Shown: positions 47,857 to 56,945, counted from the first letter of the stretch. The stretch: 57,059 bases of DNA from an uncultured Pseudomonadota bacterium (GCA_903875455.1 CAIQWF010000206.1:1-57059), one strand, 5' to 3'. The notes: a model not told the origin generated them from the sequence alone. A program made the numbers and translations.

Positions 47857-48978
47857 ATGAACAAACTACAAGCAGGTGGCAATGTCGCTATTGGCAATGC
47901 CGAATCGGTTGATGTGCTGATTTCATGGCTGCCGCATAATGCAGCGATTGATGTCGGCGCGTTTGTGTTAAATGCCAATCAAAAAGTTGGCAGCGATGAT
48001 GATTTCATTTTTTATAATCAGCCCGATGCCAAAGCCGGTTTTCTGCGCTTGCTGAGCAACTCAAATCATCAGCCTTATTTTCATGTCGAGTTTGCCAAAA
48101 TCCCGCCGCAGATTGAAAAAATCGTCTTTGCGGCAACCACTAGTGGCAGCCTGGCGGCACTTGCCGATTTGACCATTGAAATTGCCAATGTTGCCACCTT
48201 CACGCCAGCACTTGAAGATATGCAGTCTTTGCTGCTGGGCGAGCTTTATTTAAACAAGGGGCAATGGAAGTTCAGGGCGGTTGGACAGGGATTCAAACAA
48301 GGACTGGAGGCGTTGGCCAATCGCTACGGCGTAAATCTTGATAATGTTAATCAGAATGTTGTAGCCGCTCAAAAATCAGCCGAAACTAGCAGTTCATCTG
48401 TGATAAAAGTGGGATATGACCACGATGCTCAGTCTCCGGCAGCAGGACAACATTTAACCCGCGCTGATACTTCGGTAGTAAAAGTGGAGCCGGAAATTGA
48501 GGTTTTGCCGCCCGCACGTCATCACCTTAACGCGCTGCAAATCAGTATCAAAATGATTAAAGAGCTATCGTGGACCTGGGTATTTTCCAGTTTTGGGGTG
48601 TTTGTAGTGCTGGAACTGTTTTTGGGCGGCGTTATTGGTGGAGTAGTGCTGAGTCGCTTTGTACCGCACATGCTGACTTATCAAATTGAAGTGTTATTAA
48701 CCTTAAGCAGCTTTTTTATTGGCGGTGCGATTGTGGGTCTGATTTCACCAACTGTCAGAATTCTCGAACCGGCACTGGCAGCTTTTGGCAGTGTGTTATT
48801 GACTCTATCCATCAGCTTTTTTTCCCCTTATCAGTTTATGTCTTTTACTTGGACTAAAGTGCTTGTCGGCGGCGGCATTGCTTTTCTGCTGGCATTATTC
48901 GGGGCGAGGTTCGGGGAAAAACTTTCCGCCAGAATGGGTAATAAAAACTCGCAGGAAGTTTTTGGCGATGGCAAGTAG
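47857..48978 (+). CDS. TerD-domain membrane protein
   Basis: The N-terminal ~160 residues are a TerD-like domain (tellurite-resistance/stress family, calcium-binding beta sandwich), shown by AIDVGAFVLNANQKVGSDDDFIFYNQP and by FVFAATTSGSLAAL-like segments. A linker and then about four membrane helices (about 230-350, including FFIGGAIVGLI) follow. The Asp cluster DDD in the GSDDDF loop fits metal binding. It is 33 bp after the kinase gene and 56 bp before the PH-like gene, so the three are probably one operon. TerD linked to a Ser/Thr kinase fits the Ter-associated signalling systems described for many bacteria. Confidence 0.8.
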   Translation: MNKLQAGGNVAIGNAESVDVLISWLPHNAAIDVGAFVLNANQKVGSDDDFIFYNQPDAKAGFLRLLSNSNHQPYFHVEFAKIPPQIEKIVFAATTSGSLAALADLTIEIANVATFTPALEDMQSLLLGELYLNKGQWKFRAVGQGFKQGLEALANRYGVNLDNVNQNVVAAQKSAETSSSSVIKVGYDHDAQSPAAGQHLTRADTSVVKVEPEIEVLPPARHHLNALQISIKMIKELSWTWVFSSFGVFVVLELFLGGVIGGVVLSRFVPHMLTYQIEVLLTLSSFFIGGAIVGLISPTVRILEPALAAFGSVLLTLSISFFSPYQFMSFTWTKVLVGGGIAFLLALFGARFGEKLSARMGNKNSQEVFGDGK

Positions 48979-49034
48979 TTTTGCCAGCTTCAACAGTGTC
49001 ATAACCTGCCAAACCAAACACCAGGAAACCTGCC

Positions 49035-49628
49035 ATGCTTAATTTACCTGCGGAAATTCAAAGCAAAATCAACCAGGAATTAAAACGCGGCGAAGTTGTA
49101 AGATGGGCAGAACAACCGAATCTGGAAAAGTTCATCAGAAAAGTCAGCGCTGGCAGTTTTTTAATCTGGCTGCTTTTTATCCCGTGGACCGCTTTTTCAG
49201 TTTTTTGGATTGCCGCCGCAGCCGGATTTAAAATTCCTGATTTTTCCCAGCCCTCTTTCCAGTTATTTTTTCCACTGTTTGGCGTTCCTTTTTTGTTGAT
49301 AGGAATTTGCGGTTTAGCCGCGCCTTTTTTTCTGCCGCTTTTTTTGAAACAGAAAGCCGCCAATATGATTTATGTAATCACCAATTTAAGAGCTGTTATT
49401 ATTCAGGCAGGCAAGACCACCACTTATAAATCCTATTATCCCAAGCAACTTATCAATCTGGAACGCACAGAAAATCCCGACGGCTCCGGCAATATCATTT
49501 TTGCAAAAGATGGCAGTGGGCCCCGTATTCAGAATAAAAATTTTAAAGGCGAAGGCTTTTGGGCGATTGAAAATGTAAAAAAAGTCGCTGCTTTACTGGA
49601 AGACTTAGCCAACGGCTCTAGCGCTTGA
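49035..49628 (+). CDS. Membrane protein with bacterial PH-like domain
   Basis: A 197-residue protein with two or three membrane helices (about 38-60 and 72-105) followed by a PH-like beta domain: KQKAANMIYVITNLRAVII, then YYPKQLINLERTENPDGSGNIIF. Such proteins are widespread and of unknown function. The start at 49035 follows an AGGAAACC ribosome-binding site. Its stop overlaps the TTG start of recD (TTGA), which is unusual linkage of this operon to a recombination gene. Confidence 0.7.
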   Translation: MLNLPAEIQSKINQELKRGEVVRWAEQPNLEKFIRKVSAGSFLIWLLFIPWTAFSVFWIAAAAGFKIPDFSQPSFQLFFPLFGVPFLLIGICGLAAPFFLPLFLKQKAANMIYVITNLRAVIIQAGKTTTYKSYYPKQLINLERTENPDGSGNIIFAKDGSGPRIQNKNFKGEGFWAIENVKKVAALLEDLANGSSA

Positions 49629-51280
49629 GAAAACTTTTGTCTATCTCCCCCGCCTCCTCATTTAATCGCCTCGATCAGGCTTTTGCTGAATTTTTAGCCC
49701 AGCGCAGCGGTTTAGAGCCCGCACAAATCCCGCTTTTTACCAATCTTGTCGCCCGTCTGTCATTTGAACAAAGTCAGGGGCATAGCTGCATTTTTCTTGA
49801 GCCACAACAGCAGGCTTTAGTGCTGGCCTCAGGATTAGCGTTGCAGCTTGAAATTTCCCAGGCTCTGGAAATCAGGGAAATTTCGCCGCTGGTGTTACAA
49901 AACCAGTGTTTATATAGCCATCGTTACTGGTTTTATGAAACCCGCTTGGCAACACAACTCAAACAGTTGTTAAAGCGCGATTATCAGATTCACAATCTGG
50001 AAGCTGCTTTGGATAATCATTTCAAAGCCGCTGAAAATAATGAAACCGATTGGCAACGTGAGGCGGCAAAACTGGCGTTGGCTCATGCGTTTGCCATTGT
50101 CACCGGCGGCCCCGGCACCGGAAAAACCACCACGGTGGTGAAAATTTTGGCCCTGTTGCAAGAGCTGGCAGAGCAGCCGCTGCATATTGCCCTGGCCGCA
50201 CCGACCGGTAAAGCCGCGATGCGGTTGCAGGAATCTATCGGTGCAAGCATTAAAGGTTTATCTTCTACAGAGGAGATAAAGCGGCAAATTCCCGATGAGG
50301 TGAAAACCTTGCATCGTTTACTGGGTGCCCGCCCGCCATCACCTTATTTTCACCATGATGCAGACAAGCCGTTGCCCTATGATGTGGTGGTGATTGATGA
50401 AGTGTCGATGGTGGATTTGGCCTTGATGAGCAAACTGGTCGATGCGCTAAAAGTTGGGGCGCGGCTGATTTTATTAGGCGATAAAGACCAGCTTGCTTCG
50501 GTAGAATCGGGCGCAGTGCTGGCTGATTTAACCTCCAGCCTGAAAAAACACACGGTGGAGTTGCAAAAATCGCATCGTTTTCAGGGCGAGATTAAGGATT
50601 TGGCGGTCGCGGTCAATCAACAGGATGGAAAAACGGCCTGGGATTTATTGGCAACTGGAGGTGATAAAATCAGCTTGTTGCAGGATGACTTGATTGTCTA
50701 TATCGCCGGAAAACAGCTGCCCTATTTAACGTTGATTAAACAGGGGGCAGATTTTAAACAGGTTTTTGCCGTCTTTAATGAGTTTCAGGTGTTGTGCTCA
50801 AACCGCCAGGGCGTGAACGGAATTAGCGATATTAATCATCGGGTGGAAAAACAGCTGCATTTGTCTGGACATTGGTATAGTGGCCGACCGGTTATGATGA
50901 CGGAAAATAATGCCGCAATGCAGCTTTATAATGGCGATATTGGTATTTGTATGCCCGATAAAGACCAGCAAAATCGTTTGATGGTGTTTTTCTTGCGCCC
51001 TGACGGTTCAGTGAAAAAAGTGTTGCCGACCCGTTTGCCGCCGCATGAAACAGTGTTTGCAATGACCATTCATAAAAGTCAGGGGTCAGAGTTCAATGAG
51101 GTGCTGATTGCCTTGCCGGATAAAATGAATCCGGTTTTGACCAAAGAGTTGATTTATACCGCGATTACCAGAGCAAAACAGACGGTGAAAATCGTTGCGG
51201 CTGCTGAAGTTTTTGCCAGTGCGGTAAAACAGAAAATTCAGCGTTATGGCGGGCTGGCTGCGAAATTGCAGGACCTATAA
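49625..51280 (+). CDS. recD: Exodeoxyribonuclease V alpha subunit RecD
   Basis: The 5'-3' helicase subunit of RecBCD (551 residues, slightly short for RecD). The Walker A is GGPGTGKTTT, Walker B includes VVVIDEVSMVD, and the C-terminal motif TIHKSQGSEFNEV is RecD-like. The start TTG at 49625 overlaps the upstream stop. An internal TTG at 49637 is a possible alternative. recB is not in the window and recC is at 10072, so the RecBCD genes are dispersed here. Confidence 0.9.
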   Translation: MRKLLSISPASSFNRLDQAFAEFLAQRSGLEPAQIPLFTNLVARLSFEQSQGHSCIFLEPQQQALVLASGLALQLEISQALEIREISPLVLQNQCLYSHRYWFYETRLATQLKQLLKRDYQIHNLEAALDNHFKAAENNETDWQREAAKLALAHAFAIVTGGPGTGKTTTVVKILALLQELAEQPLHIALAAPTGKAAMRLQESIGASIKGLSSTEEIKRQIPDEVKTLHRLLGARPPSPYFHHDADKPLPYDVVVIDEVSMVDLALMSKLVDALKVGARLILLGDKDQLASVESGAVLADLTSSLKKHTVELQKSHRFQGEIKDLAVAVNQQDGKTAWDLLATGGDKISLLQDDLIVYIAGKQLPYLTLIKQGADFKQVFAVFNEFQVLCSNRQGVNGISDINHRVEKQLHLSGHWYSGRPVMMTENNAAMQLYNGDIGICMPDKDQQNRLMVFFLRPDGSVKKVLPTRLPPHETVFAMTIHKSQGSEFNEVLIALPDKMNPVLTKELIYTAITRAKQTVKIVAAAEVFASAVKQKIQRYGGLAAKLQDL

Positions 51281-51358
51281 AAACACAGTAACCAAGATTT
51301 GCGGGCAATCGCGTTGCCGGCTGTTCGCTGATTAGATAAGCCGGTTAAAAAGCCAAGC

Positions 51359-51413
51359 GGTTTTGCTGACTGACTCAGGCTCCTGCATAATATTCTGGAC
51401 GCACCGCAAAACC
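51359..51413 (+). promoter_or_regulatory. Possible promoter and inverted repeat upstream of the binding-protein/kinase operon
   Basis: In the 185-bp gap after recD, TTGCTG (51363-51368) and CATAAT (51386-51391) are 17 bp apart and could form a sigma70 promoter, with a TG two bases before the -10. They sit between an 8-bp inverted repeat, GGTTTTGC (51359-51366) and GCAAAACC (51406-51413), which overlaps the -35 and could be an operator. Confidence 0.4.
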
Positions 51414-51465
51414 GGCTGTTAGTGAAAAAACTCTCCCGAAAAAAATCAAACCAGGAACATAAGAA

Positions 51466-52698
51466 ATGAGCCAGAAAAACATTTTCCAGACACTGGCGCT
51501 GTTAGCTGGATTACTCGCCAGCATCAGCGTATTTGCTGCGCCTGCTAATCCGAAACTGGCGCCGGTTGTGATTGGTTTTGACGGTGAATTCGGCTATCAG
51601 GGCAGCACTTCAGCGGAAGCGATCAGTGCCGGCATTAAAATCGCCCTTACAGAAATCAACCAATCCGGCGGCGTGTTGGGCGGACGAGCTTTAACACTGG
51701 TGGAAAAAGCCAATCATTCCGTACCGGCCCGCAGCATTGCCAACATTAAGCAATTTGCCAAAATTCCTGATCTGGTCGGAATATTTTGTGGCCGCTTCAG
51801 TCCTACGGTGTTGGAAGCGCTGCCTACCTTAATCGCGCTAAAAATCCCCTTGTTAGACCCTTGGGGCGCTGCCGATGCGATTATTGATAACAAAACCAAT
51901 CCCAATTATGCTTTTCGGTTATCCCTGCGCGATAGCTGGGCAATGCCGATGATGCTGGATTATGCCTTGGCTGTAAAAAAAGCTCATAAAGTTGGTTTGC
52001 TGTTGCTAAACACCAGTTGGGGGCGTGGTAATCTGGAAGTGGCTGAAAACTATATTACTGAACATCCCAACTTGGTGATTGTTGGAAAACACTGGTTTAA
52101 CTGGGATGACAAGAGTTTTTTGGATCGGTATAAAAACCTGCAGGAGCAAGGAGCACAGGCTATTTTGCTGGTGGCCAATGCTAATGAAGCGGCTATTTTA
52201 GTCAAGGAAATTGCAAGCTTGCCTGTGGAACAGCGACTGCCGGTTATTTCTCATTGGGGGGTAGGCGGCGGACAGATGGCGGAAATGTCGGGTGCAGCGT
52301 TACATGAGGTCGATTTTTCGTTGATACAAACCTACAGTTTTATTGGCGATACAGACCCTGTTGCCCTGAGTGTGGCAGCTGCGGCAGAAAAAATCTTCAA
52401 GGTTAATTCCGAGCGGCAATTGCCATCGCCAACCGGCATCGCTCATGCTTATGATCTGACTCACATTCTGGCTTTGGCCATTAATAAAGCCGGCTCTACT
52501 GATCGGGAGAAAATCCGCGCAGCACTGGAGCAGGTTGAATTCTACTCCGGTTTAATTAAAGATTATTATCCGCCTTTTTCCCTGAACAATCATGAGGCTT
52601 TGAGTATCGAGCAGGTTTTTATTGCCAAGTATGACAAGCAGGATAATGCCCTGGTGCGGGTATGGCCTGAACTCCCCAAAAAACGCAGCAAAAAGTAA
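51466..52698 (+). CDS. ABC-type periplasmic binding protein (LivK/urea-amide type), probably a sensory input
   Basis: A 410-residue type I periplasmic binding protein. A signal peptide (LALLAGLLASISVFA, cleavage near residue 25) precedes the fold: VIGFDGEFGYQGSTSAEAI, then AGIKIALTEINQSGGVLGG, typical of the Leu/Ile/Val and short-chain amide family. No permease or ATPase for it is nearby. Instead its TAA overlaps the ATG of a hybrid histidine kinase by one base, so I infer that it presents a ligand to the kinase's extracellular domain rather than to a transporter. Confidence 0.85.
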   Translation: MSQKNIFQTLALLAGLLASISVFAAPANPKLAPVVIGFDGEFGYQGSTSAEAISAGIKIALTEINQSGGVLGGRALTLVEKANHSVPARSIANIKQFAKIPDLVGIFCGRFSPTVLEALPTLIALKIPLLDPWGAADAIIDNKTNPNYAFRLSLRDSWAMPMMLDYALAVKKAHKVGLLLLNTSWGRGNLEVAENYITEHPNLVIVGKHWFNWDDKSFLDRYKNLQEQGAQAILLVANANEAAILVKEIASLPVEQRLPVISHWGVGGGQMAEMSGAALHEVDFSLIQTYSFIGDTDPVALSVAAAAEKIFKVNSERQLPSPTGIAHAYDLTHILALAINKAGSTDREKIRAALEQVEFYSGLIKDYYPPFSLNNHEALSIEQVFIAKYDKQDNALVRVWPELPKKRSKK

Positions 52699-55600
52699 TG
52701 CAAAGTTTTATTAAAAACTGGTTGTCCGCCAGCATCGGTCACAGAATCCGCTTTTATGCGTTAATTCTGACTACAATTCTGATTGTGTTTTTTGCTGCGG
52801 TTTCCTATACCGCACTGTGGCTTGCTATTTCAAACAGTGTGCAGCAAAAAATCAATAATGAAAGCCAGCAGCTGAGCCGTTTTTTTTCCTTAGTGCTGAA
52901 CGGAATGGCGAAAGATGTAGAGGGCTTGTCCAAAAATTCATTTATTGCCAATGGACTGGTTGATTCAACCGGCAAAGAGCTGTATTTACTGCCTTTTTTG
53001 CGTGATCACCAGAATCCTTTTAATTTGCCCGCCAACATGGTTTTGGTTGATTTTCAAGGGATCGCCATTGCCGCAAATAATGCTGACAATCTTAAACACT
53101 ATCAACCTGGCAACGAAGTCAGGCAAAGCTTGGAATCGGGCAAAAATATTGCTGCTATGGTTATGGACAAGGAAAAAGGCCCGCAGTTGTTGTTGGTTGC
53201 GCCGGTTATTTTTCCGCCCACTCAGCAAACTGAAGGAGCCTTAGTGGTCAAAATTGATTTCAGGGAGCTTTTTAACCAGGGTTTAAAATGGATAAACCCT
53301 GATTTCCATGCCGAGTTAGCGCTGGGCGCTGTCAAGCAGCGTTGTCACCAGATTATTGATATGGATAGCAGCCATTTTATTCAGGCAAATCAAAAAATCA
53401 GCCTGACTGAGCCGTTCACGCCATTAACATTCAATCTGCGCATTGGCCAGGAAAAAAGCATTGCCTTTAGCAATTTGCGCTGGATTACCATTGCTTTTGC
53501 GATTATCGCCCCTGTTATGTGGCTGTTGGTGTTTTTTATCACCGGGCGCATGGCAAACCGCCTGGCCAAGCCGATTCTGGAGTTGAACAAAACCGCCGCC
53601 GAAATTGCCGGCCTTGATAATGATGAATCAGAACCAGGCGATGAAATCAGGCAATTAACCGCCAGTTTCAATTTGATGCTGGAAAAGCTGCGTGAAAGTT
53701 ACGCCTCTATGGAACAAAAAGTGGCGCAGCGCACCGAAATGCTGCAACAAAGTGAAAAGCATTTCCGTCATTTAATTGCCCGGTCGCCAATCCCGATGGC
53801 GATTAATAGTGACGAGGGCAAAATTGAGTATTTGAATGAGCAGTTTGTTAAAACTTACGGTTACGACCTCGATGATGTAAGCAGCCTTGATGAGTGGTGG
53901 CAACAGGCTTATCCAGAGCCTGAATACCAACAAAAAATATCCCGGACATGGCAGGAAGCATTGGCAAAGGCTAAATCTGAAAATAGAGATATTCCACCGA
54001 TAGAGTACAACATTACCTGTAAAAACGGCGCACTTCGCATTGCTGAAATTTGTGGCGCATTAATTGGCAACAAGGTTTTGGTCATTTTTAACGACATCAG
54101 CGAGCGCAAAACAATGGAAAACGCTTTGCGTGACAGCGAGCGGCGCTTGTACGAAATTATCAACATGATGCCGCTTGCCGTGTTTGTAAAAGACCCGCAG
54201 AGCCGGATTGTACTGATGAATAAAGCTTGTGAACTGCAATGGGGAGCGAATTTTAACCAGATTGCCAACACCACCGGCAGCAGTATTTTTCCTCCAGAGC
54301 AAATGGCGCTGTTCCTGGAGTCGGACCGACAGATTCTTGCTACCGGTAAAGTCTTTGAAAACGAGCTTTTGATCTGGAATGCCGAGTTGCAAAGCCAGCG
54401 CACGGTTCATGTTTATAAAAAACCGGTTTTTGATGAAGCAGGCCAGCCTGCGTATTTAATCGGCATTGTGATTGATATTACCGAAACCAAACAGCAGGAA
54501 CAAAATCTGCAACAAGCGAAGCTGGCAGCAGAAAAAGCCAATCATGCCAAAAGTGAGTTTTTGGCGAATATGAGCCACGAAATTCGCACGCCAATGAATT
54601 CAATTCTAGGATTTAGCGATATTTTAAGCAGTCTGATTACTGATTCAGCCCAGCTCTATTATCTGGATGCCATTCACCGTAGCGGCAAAACTTTGTTGCA
54701 ACTGATTAATGACATTCTGGATTTGTCGAAAATTGAAGCAGGCAAGTTCACTTTGCAATATAGCCCGGTTTCAGTACGGGCTTTAGTGGAAGATGTCAGG
54801 ATAGTTTTTGCGCAAAAAGCCGCAGATAAGGATATTGATTTTTCAGTGCTGATAGATGAAAAACTGCCCGACAGTTTGCTGCTGGATGAGGTTCGGGTGC
54901 GGCAAATTTTATTGAATCTGGTCGGCAATGCCATTAAGTTTACCCATCGCGGTTTTGTAAAAATATTCGTTGAAGTGAGTTTTACAGCGCCTGCCGGAAA
55001 GGTAAACCTAAGCATTGAAATTTATGATAGCGGAATTGGCATTCCCAAAGAGCAACATGACAGGGTTTTTGCCGCTTTTACCCAGCAAAATAACCAAAGT
55101 CTGGAATATGGCGGCACAGGTTTGGGACTCACAATTTCAAAACGGTTGCTGGGGTTAATGAATGGCGACATTGCCGTTGAAAGTGAAGTCGGCAAAGGCA
55201 GCTGTTTTACCTTATGCCTGAATAACGTTGAAATTGTTGCTGATACAGACAAGCCAAAGCAGCCAGCTTCGTCACCGGACTTTGGCGCCGTTCATTTTCA
55301 GCCCGCACGGATTTTGCTGGTAGATGATATCGCCATGAACCGGCTGCTGATTAGTTCCTATCTGGTCGAATTTCAGGAATTGACTTTCATCGAGGCGGAA
55401 AATGGCCAACAGGCGATCGACCTGGTGAAAAGCCAGCATTTTGATTTGATTTTGATGGACAGAAAATTACCGGATATTGATGGTGATAGTGTCTGTGAAA
55501 AAATCAAAGCCTTGCCGAACTGTATGGACATTCCGATTATTATGATTACGGCTTCAGTGCTATCGGCACAAGAAAAACATCCGCCACTGTTTTATCAGAT

Positions 55601-56003
55601 GCAGCTTAACAAACCGGTGAATAAAGAAGAATTGCTTGCGGCGATGCAGACGCTGCTGCCAGTTGCTGAAAGTGCGGAAGCCTCCGCCGCCACAGTCGCA
55701 ACAGTTGAAAGAGCGCTTAAACGAGCAACTGCCGCAGAAAATCTACCCGAATTGCTGGGATTGTTGAGTGATAGCTATCAAAAACAGATTACCGACCTTA
55801 ATAACTCCGGTGGATTGCAGATAAATACCATCATTGATATAGCAGATGAATTATTGCAGATTGCAGGACAATATCATTGCCCGGATTTGACTGACTGGGC
55901 AACGAAGTTAAAAAATCAGGCTGAATTGTTTGATTTGGAGAAACTGCCGAAAACCTTAAAAAACTTTGCTGTCTTGCTTAAACAATTAGCAGACGGGCAA
56001 TAA
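52698..56003 (+). CDS. Hybrid sensor histidine kinase with Cache-like, HAMP, PAS and receiver domains
   Basis: A 1101-residue membrane kinase. TM1 (about 17-41), an extracytoplasmic domain of about 210 residues (Cache-like by placement), TM2 (about 255-280), HAMP, two PAS domains (about 355-475 and 480-600), HisKA with phospho-acceptor His627 (MSHEIRTPMN), an HATPase domain (GTGLGLTISKRLL), and a receiver with phospho-Asp921 (LILMDRKLPDIDG). The C-terminal ~120 residues look like a degenerate Hpt-type helical region without a clear HxxKG. The domain order resembles BarA/TorS-like phosphorelay kinases. The partner binding protein overlaps its start. No response regulator is adjacent. Confidence 0.88.
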   Translation: MQSFIKNWLSASIGHRIRFYALILTTILIVFFAAVSYTALWLAISNSVQQKINNESQQLSRFFSLVLNGMAKDVEGLSKNSFIANGLVDSTGKELYLLPFLRDHQNPFNLPANMVLVDFQGIAIAANNADNLKHYQPGNEVRQSLESGKNIAAMVMDKEKGPQLLLVAPVIFPPTQQTEGALVVKIDFRELFNQGLKWINPDFHAELALGAVKQRCHQIIDMDSSHFIQANQKISLTEPFTPLTFNLRIGQEKSIAFSNLRWITIAFAIIAPVMWLLVFFITGRMANRLAKPILELNKTAAEIAGLDNDESEPGDEIRQLTASFNLMLEKLRESYASMEQKVAQRTEMLQQSEKHFRHLIARSPIPMAINSDEGKIEYLNEQFVKTYGYDLDDVSSLDEWWQQAYPEPEYQQKISRTWQEALAKAKSENRDIPPIEYNITCKNGALRIAEICGALIGNKVLVIFNDISERKTMENALRDSERRLYEIINMMPLAVFVKDPQSRIVLMNKACELQWGANFNQIANTTGSSIFPPEQMALFLESDRQILATGKVFENELLIWNAELQSQRTVHVYKKPVFDEAGQPAYLIGIVIDITETKQQEQNLQQAKLAAEKANHAKSEFLANMSHEIRTPMNSILGFSDILSSLITDSAQLYYLDAIHRSGKTLLQLINDILDLSKIEAGKFTLQYSPVSVRALVEDVRIVFAQKAADKDIDFSVLIDEKLPDSLLLDEVRVRQILLNLVGNAIKFTHRGFVKIFVEVSFTAPAGKVNLSIEIYDSGIGIPKEQHDRVFAAFTQQNNQSLEYGGTGLGLTISKRLLGLMNGDIAVESEVGKGSCFTLCLNNVEIVADTDKPKQPASSPDFGAVHFQPARILLVDDIAMNRLLISSYLVEFQELTFIEAENGQQAIDLVKSQHFDLILMDRKLPDIDGDSVCEKIKALPNCMDIPIIMITASVLSAQEKHPPLFYQMQLNKPVNKEELLAAMQTLLPVAESAEASAATVATVERALKRATAAENLPELLGLLSDSYQKQITDLNNSGGLQINTIIDIADELLQIAGQYHCPDLTDWATKLKNQAELFDLEKLPKTLKNFAVLLKQLADGQ

Positions 56004-56019
56004 TAACTTCCCTAAAGCC

Positions 56020-56039
56020 CTTCGCTGAGTCAGTCGAAA
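56020..56039. repeat. Short inverted repeat between convergent genes
   Basis: TTCGCTGAGTCAGTCGAA, in the 46-bp gap between the kinase stop and the lipoprotein stop, can fold with TTCG/CGAA arms and resembles the TGAGC-TTGTCGAA elements at 19359 and 56688. It may act as a bidirectional terminator. The match is partial. Confidence 0.35.
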
Positions 56040-56049
56040 CACAGCCGCA

Positions 56050-56616
56050 TCACCAGTGATATTTTCTGGCATCATCCATCAGCCGGTCCAGCTGCCGTTC
56101 TGCCGAATACAAGTCATCACGCAATTGCTGGCGTTTAATGTCCATATTTCTAATCTCATCGCGAATAGCGCGGCGATTTTTATCAGTCAGTTTTTTGTCC
56201 TGCAACGAGCTTTCTTTGCTGACAATTGAGCTATCCATACTTTTCAGCTCCTCTCTTCTTTGGTAAACCTGATAGGCAGTGTCGTTATAACGCTGAAAAG
56301 TATTGTGAATTGCCGACGGGCAAACCGATTGATAGCGAAGTCCGCGCAAACCGGTTTCGATGGCGTTTTCCAGCTGGCAATAATCTTGCAAGCCCTGTTC
56401 ACGACCGGCTAAATACCGCTGTTTATCAGGGCTGACACCGTATTGGCGGCAAGCTTCCTGATGCTTGATAAAACGGCTGGCTTCTTCACCTTCGCGGCCA
56501 TCTTTAATCCCCAGGCCGTTCCAGTCACCGTACAGGCAATCTTCACGGCTTAAGCTGGCGCAGCCTGCGGTGGAAAGTAATAAAACAACAGCGATAACTT
56601 TAAATAAATTCATCAT
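56050..56616 (-). CDS. DUF2799-like lipoprotein
   Basis: A 188-residue lipoprotein: the signal peptide ends in LSTAGC, with Cys19 as the lipidated residue, and the mature N-terminus SLSREDCLYGDWNGLGIKDG matches the DUF2799 family. A second half of helical, charged sequence (about 120-180) may form a coiled coil. Cys residues recur (CRQYG, DYCQLE, VCPS), so disulfides are likely. DUF2799 has no known function. It lies alone between the kinase and a REP-like repeat. Confidence 0.8.
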   Translation of the reverse strand: MMNLFKVIAVVLLLSTAGCASLSREDCLYGDWNGLGIKDGREGEEASRFIKHQEACRQYGVSPDKQRYLAGREQGLQDYCQLENAIETGLRGLRYQSVCPSAIHNTFQRYNDTAYQVYQRREELKSMDSSIVSKESSLQDKKLTDKNRRAIRDEIRNMDIKRQQLRDDLYSAERQLDRLMDDARKYHW

Positions 56617-56687
56617 AAAACACTCCGTAGCCGCAAAAAATCAGGTCGGCATCATATAACTAACACACTCTAAATTGATTATAAAAC

Positions 56688-56746
56688 CCCGTTTGCACTG
56701 AGCTTGTCGAAGTGCTGTGATGGTTCGACAGGCTCACCACCAACGG
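56688..56746. repeat. REP-like inverted repeat
   Basis: Arms TGAGCTTGTCGAA (56699-56711) and TTCGACAGGCTCA (56724-56736) are inverted with one mismatch over 13 bp and a 12-base loop, flanked by CCCGTTTG and CCAACGG. Such GTTCGACAAGCTCA-type elements are scattered in many gammaproteobacterial genomes as intergenic repeats. A degraded copy is at 19359. Confidence 0.7.
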
Positions 56747-56801
56747 CTTAACCTTGTTTCAAATACCAGAAAACTTTTGTTTATCTACTTATTAAAAATA
56801 A

Positions 56802-56945
56802 TTAGCCGTAACGGCTCCAAAGCGATAGCAGCACAACAATTACCAGTAACAGCGCAACAATAACATCAGCTTTCAGAGTTTTGACTATCAACATCACAAT
56901 AGTTGCTGACATGCTTAAGCCGTCCATTAGCTGTTCAAAATTCAT
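56802..56945 (-). CDS. Putative small membrane protein (47 aa)
   Basis: An ATG-started minus-strand ORF of 47 codons begins MNFEQLMDGLSMS and is mostly hydrophobic (TIVMLIVKTLKADVIVALLL and VIVVLLSLWSRYG), suggesting one or two membrane helices. The frame ends at TAA. No clear Shine-Dalgarno is seen, so it may not be expressed. If real, it resembles small membrane proteins of no known function. Confidence 0.4.
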   Translation of the reverse strand: MNFEQLMDGLSMSATIVMLIVKTLKADVIVALLLVIVVLLSLWSRYG

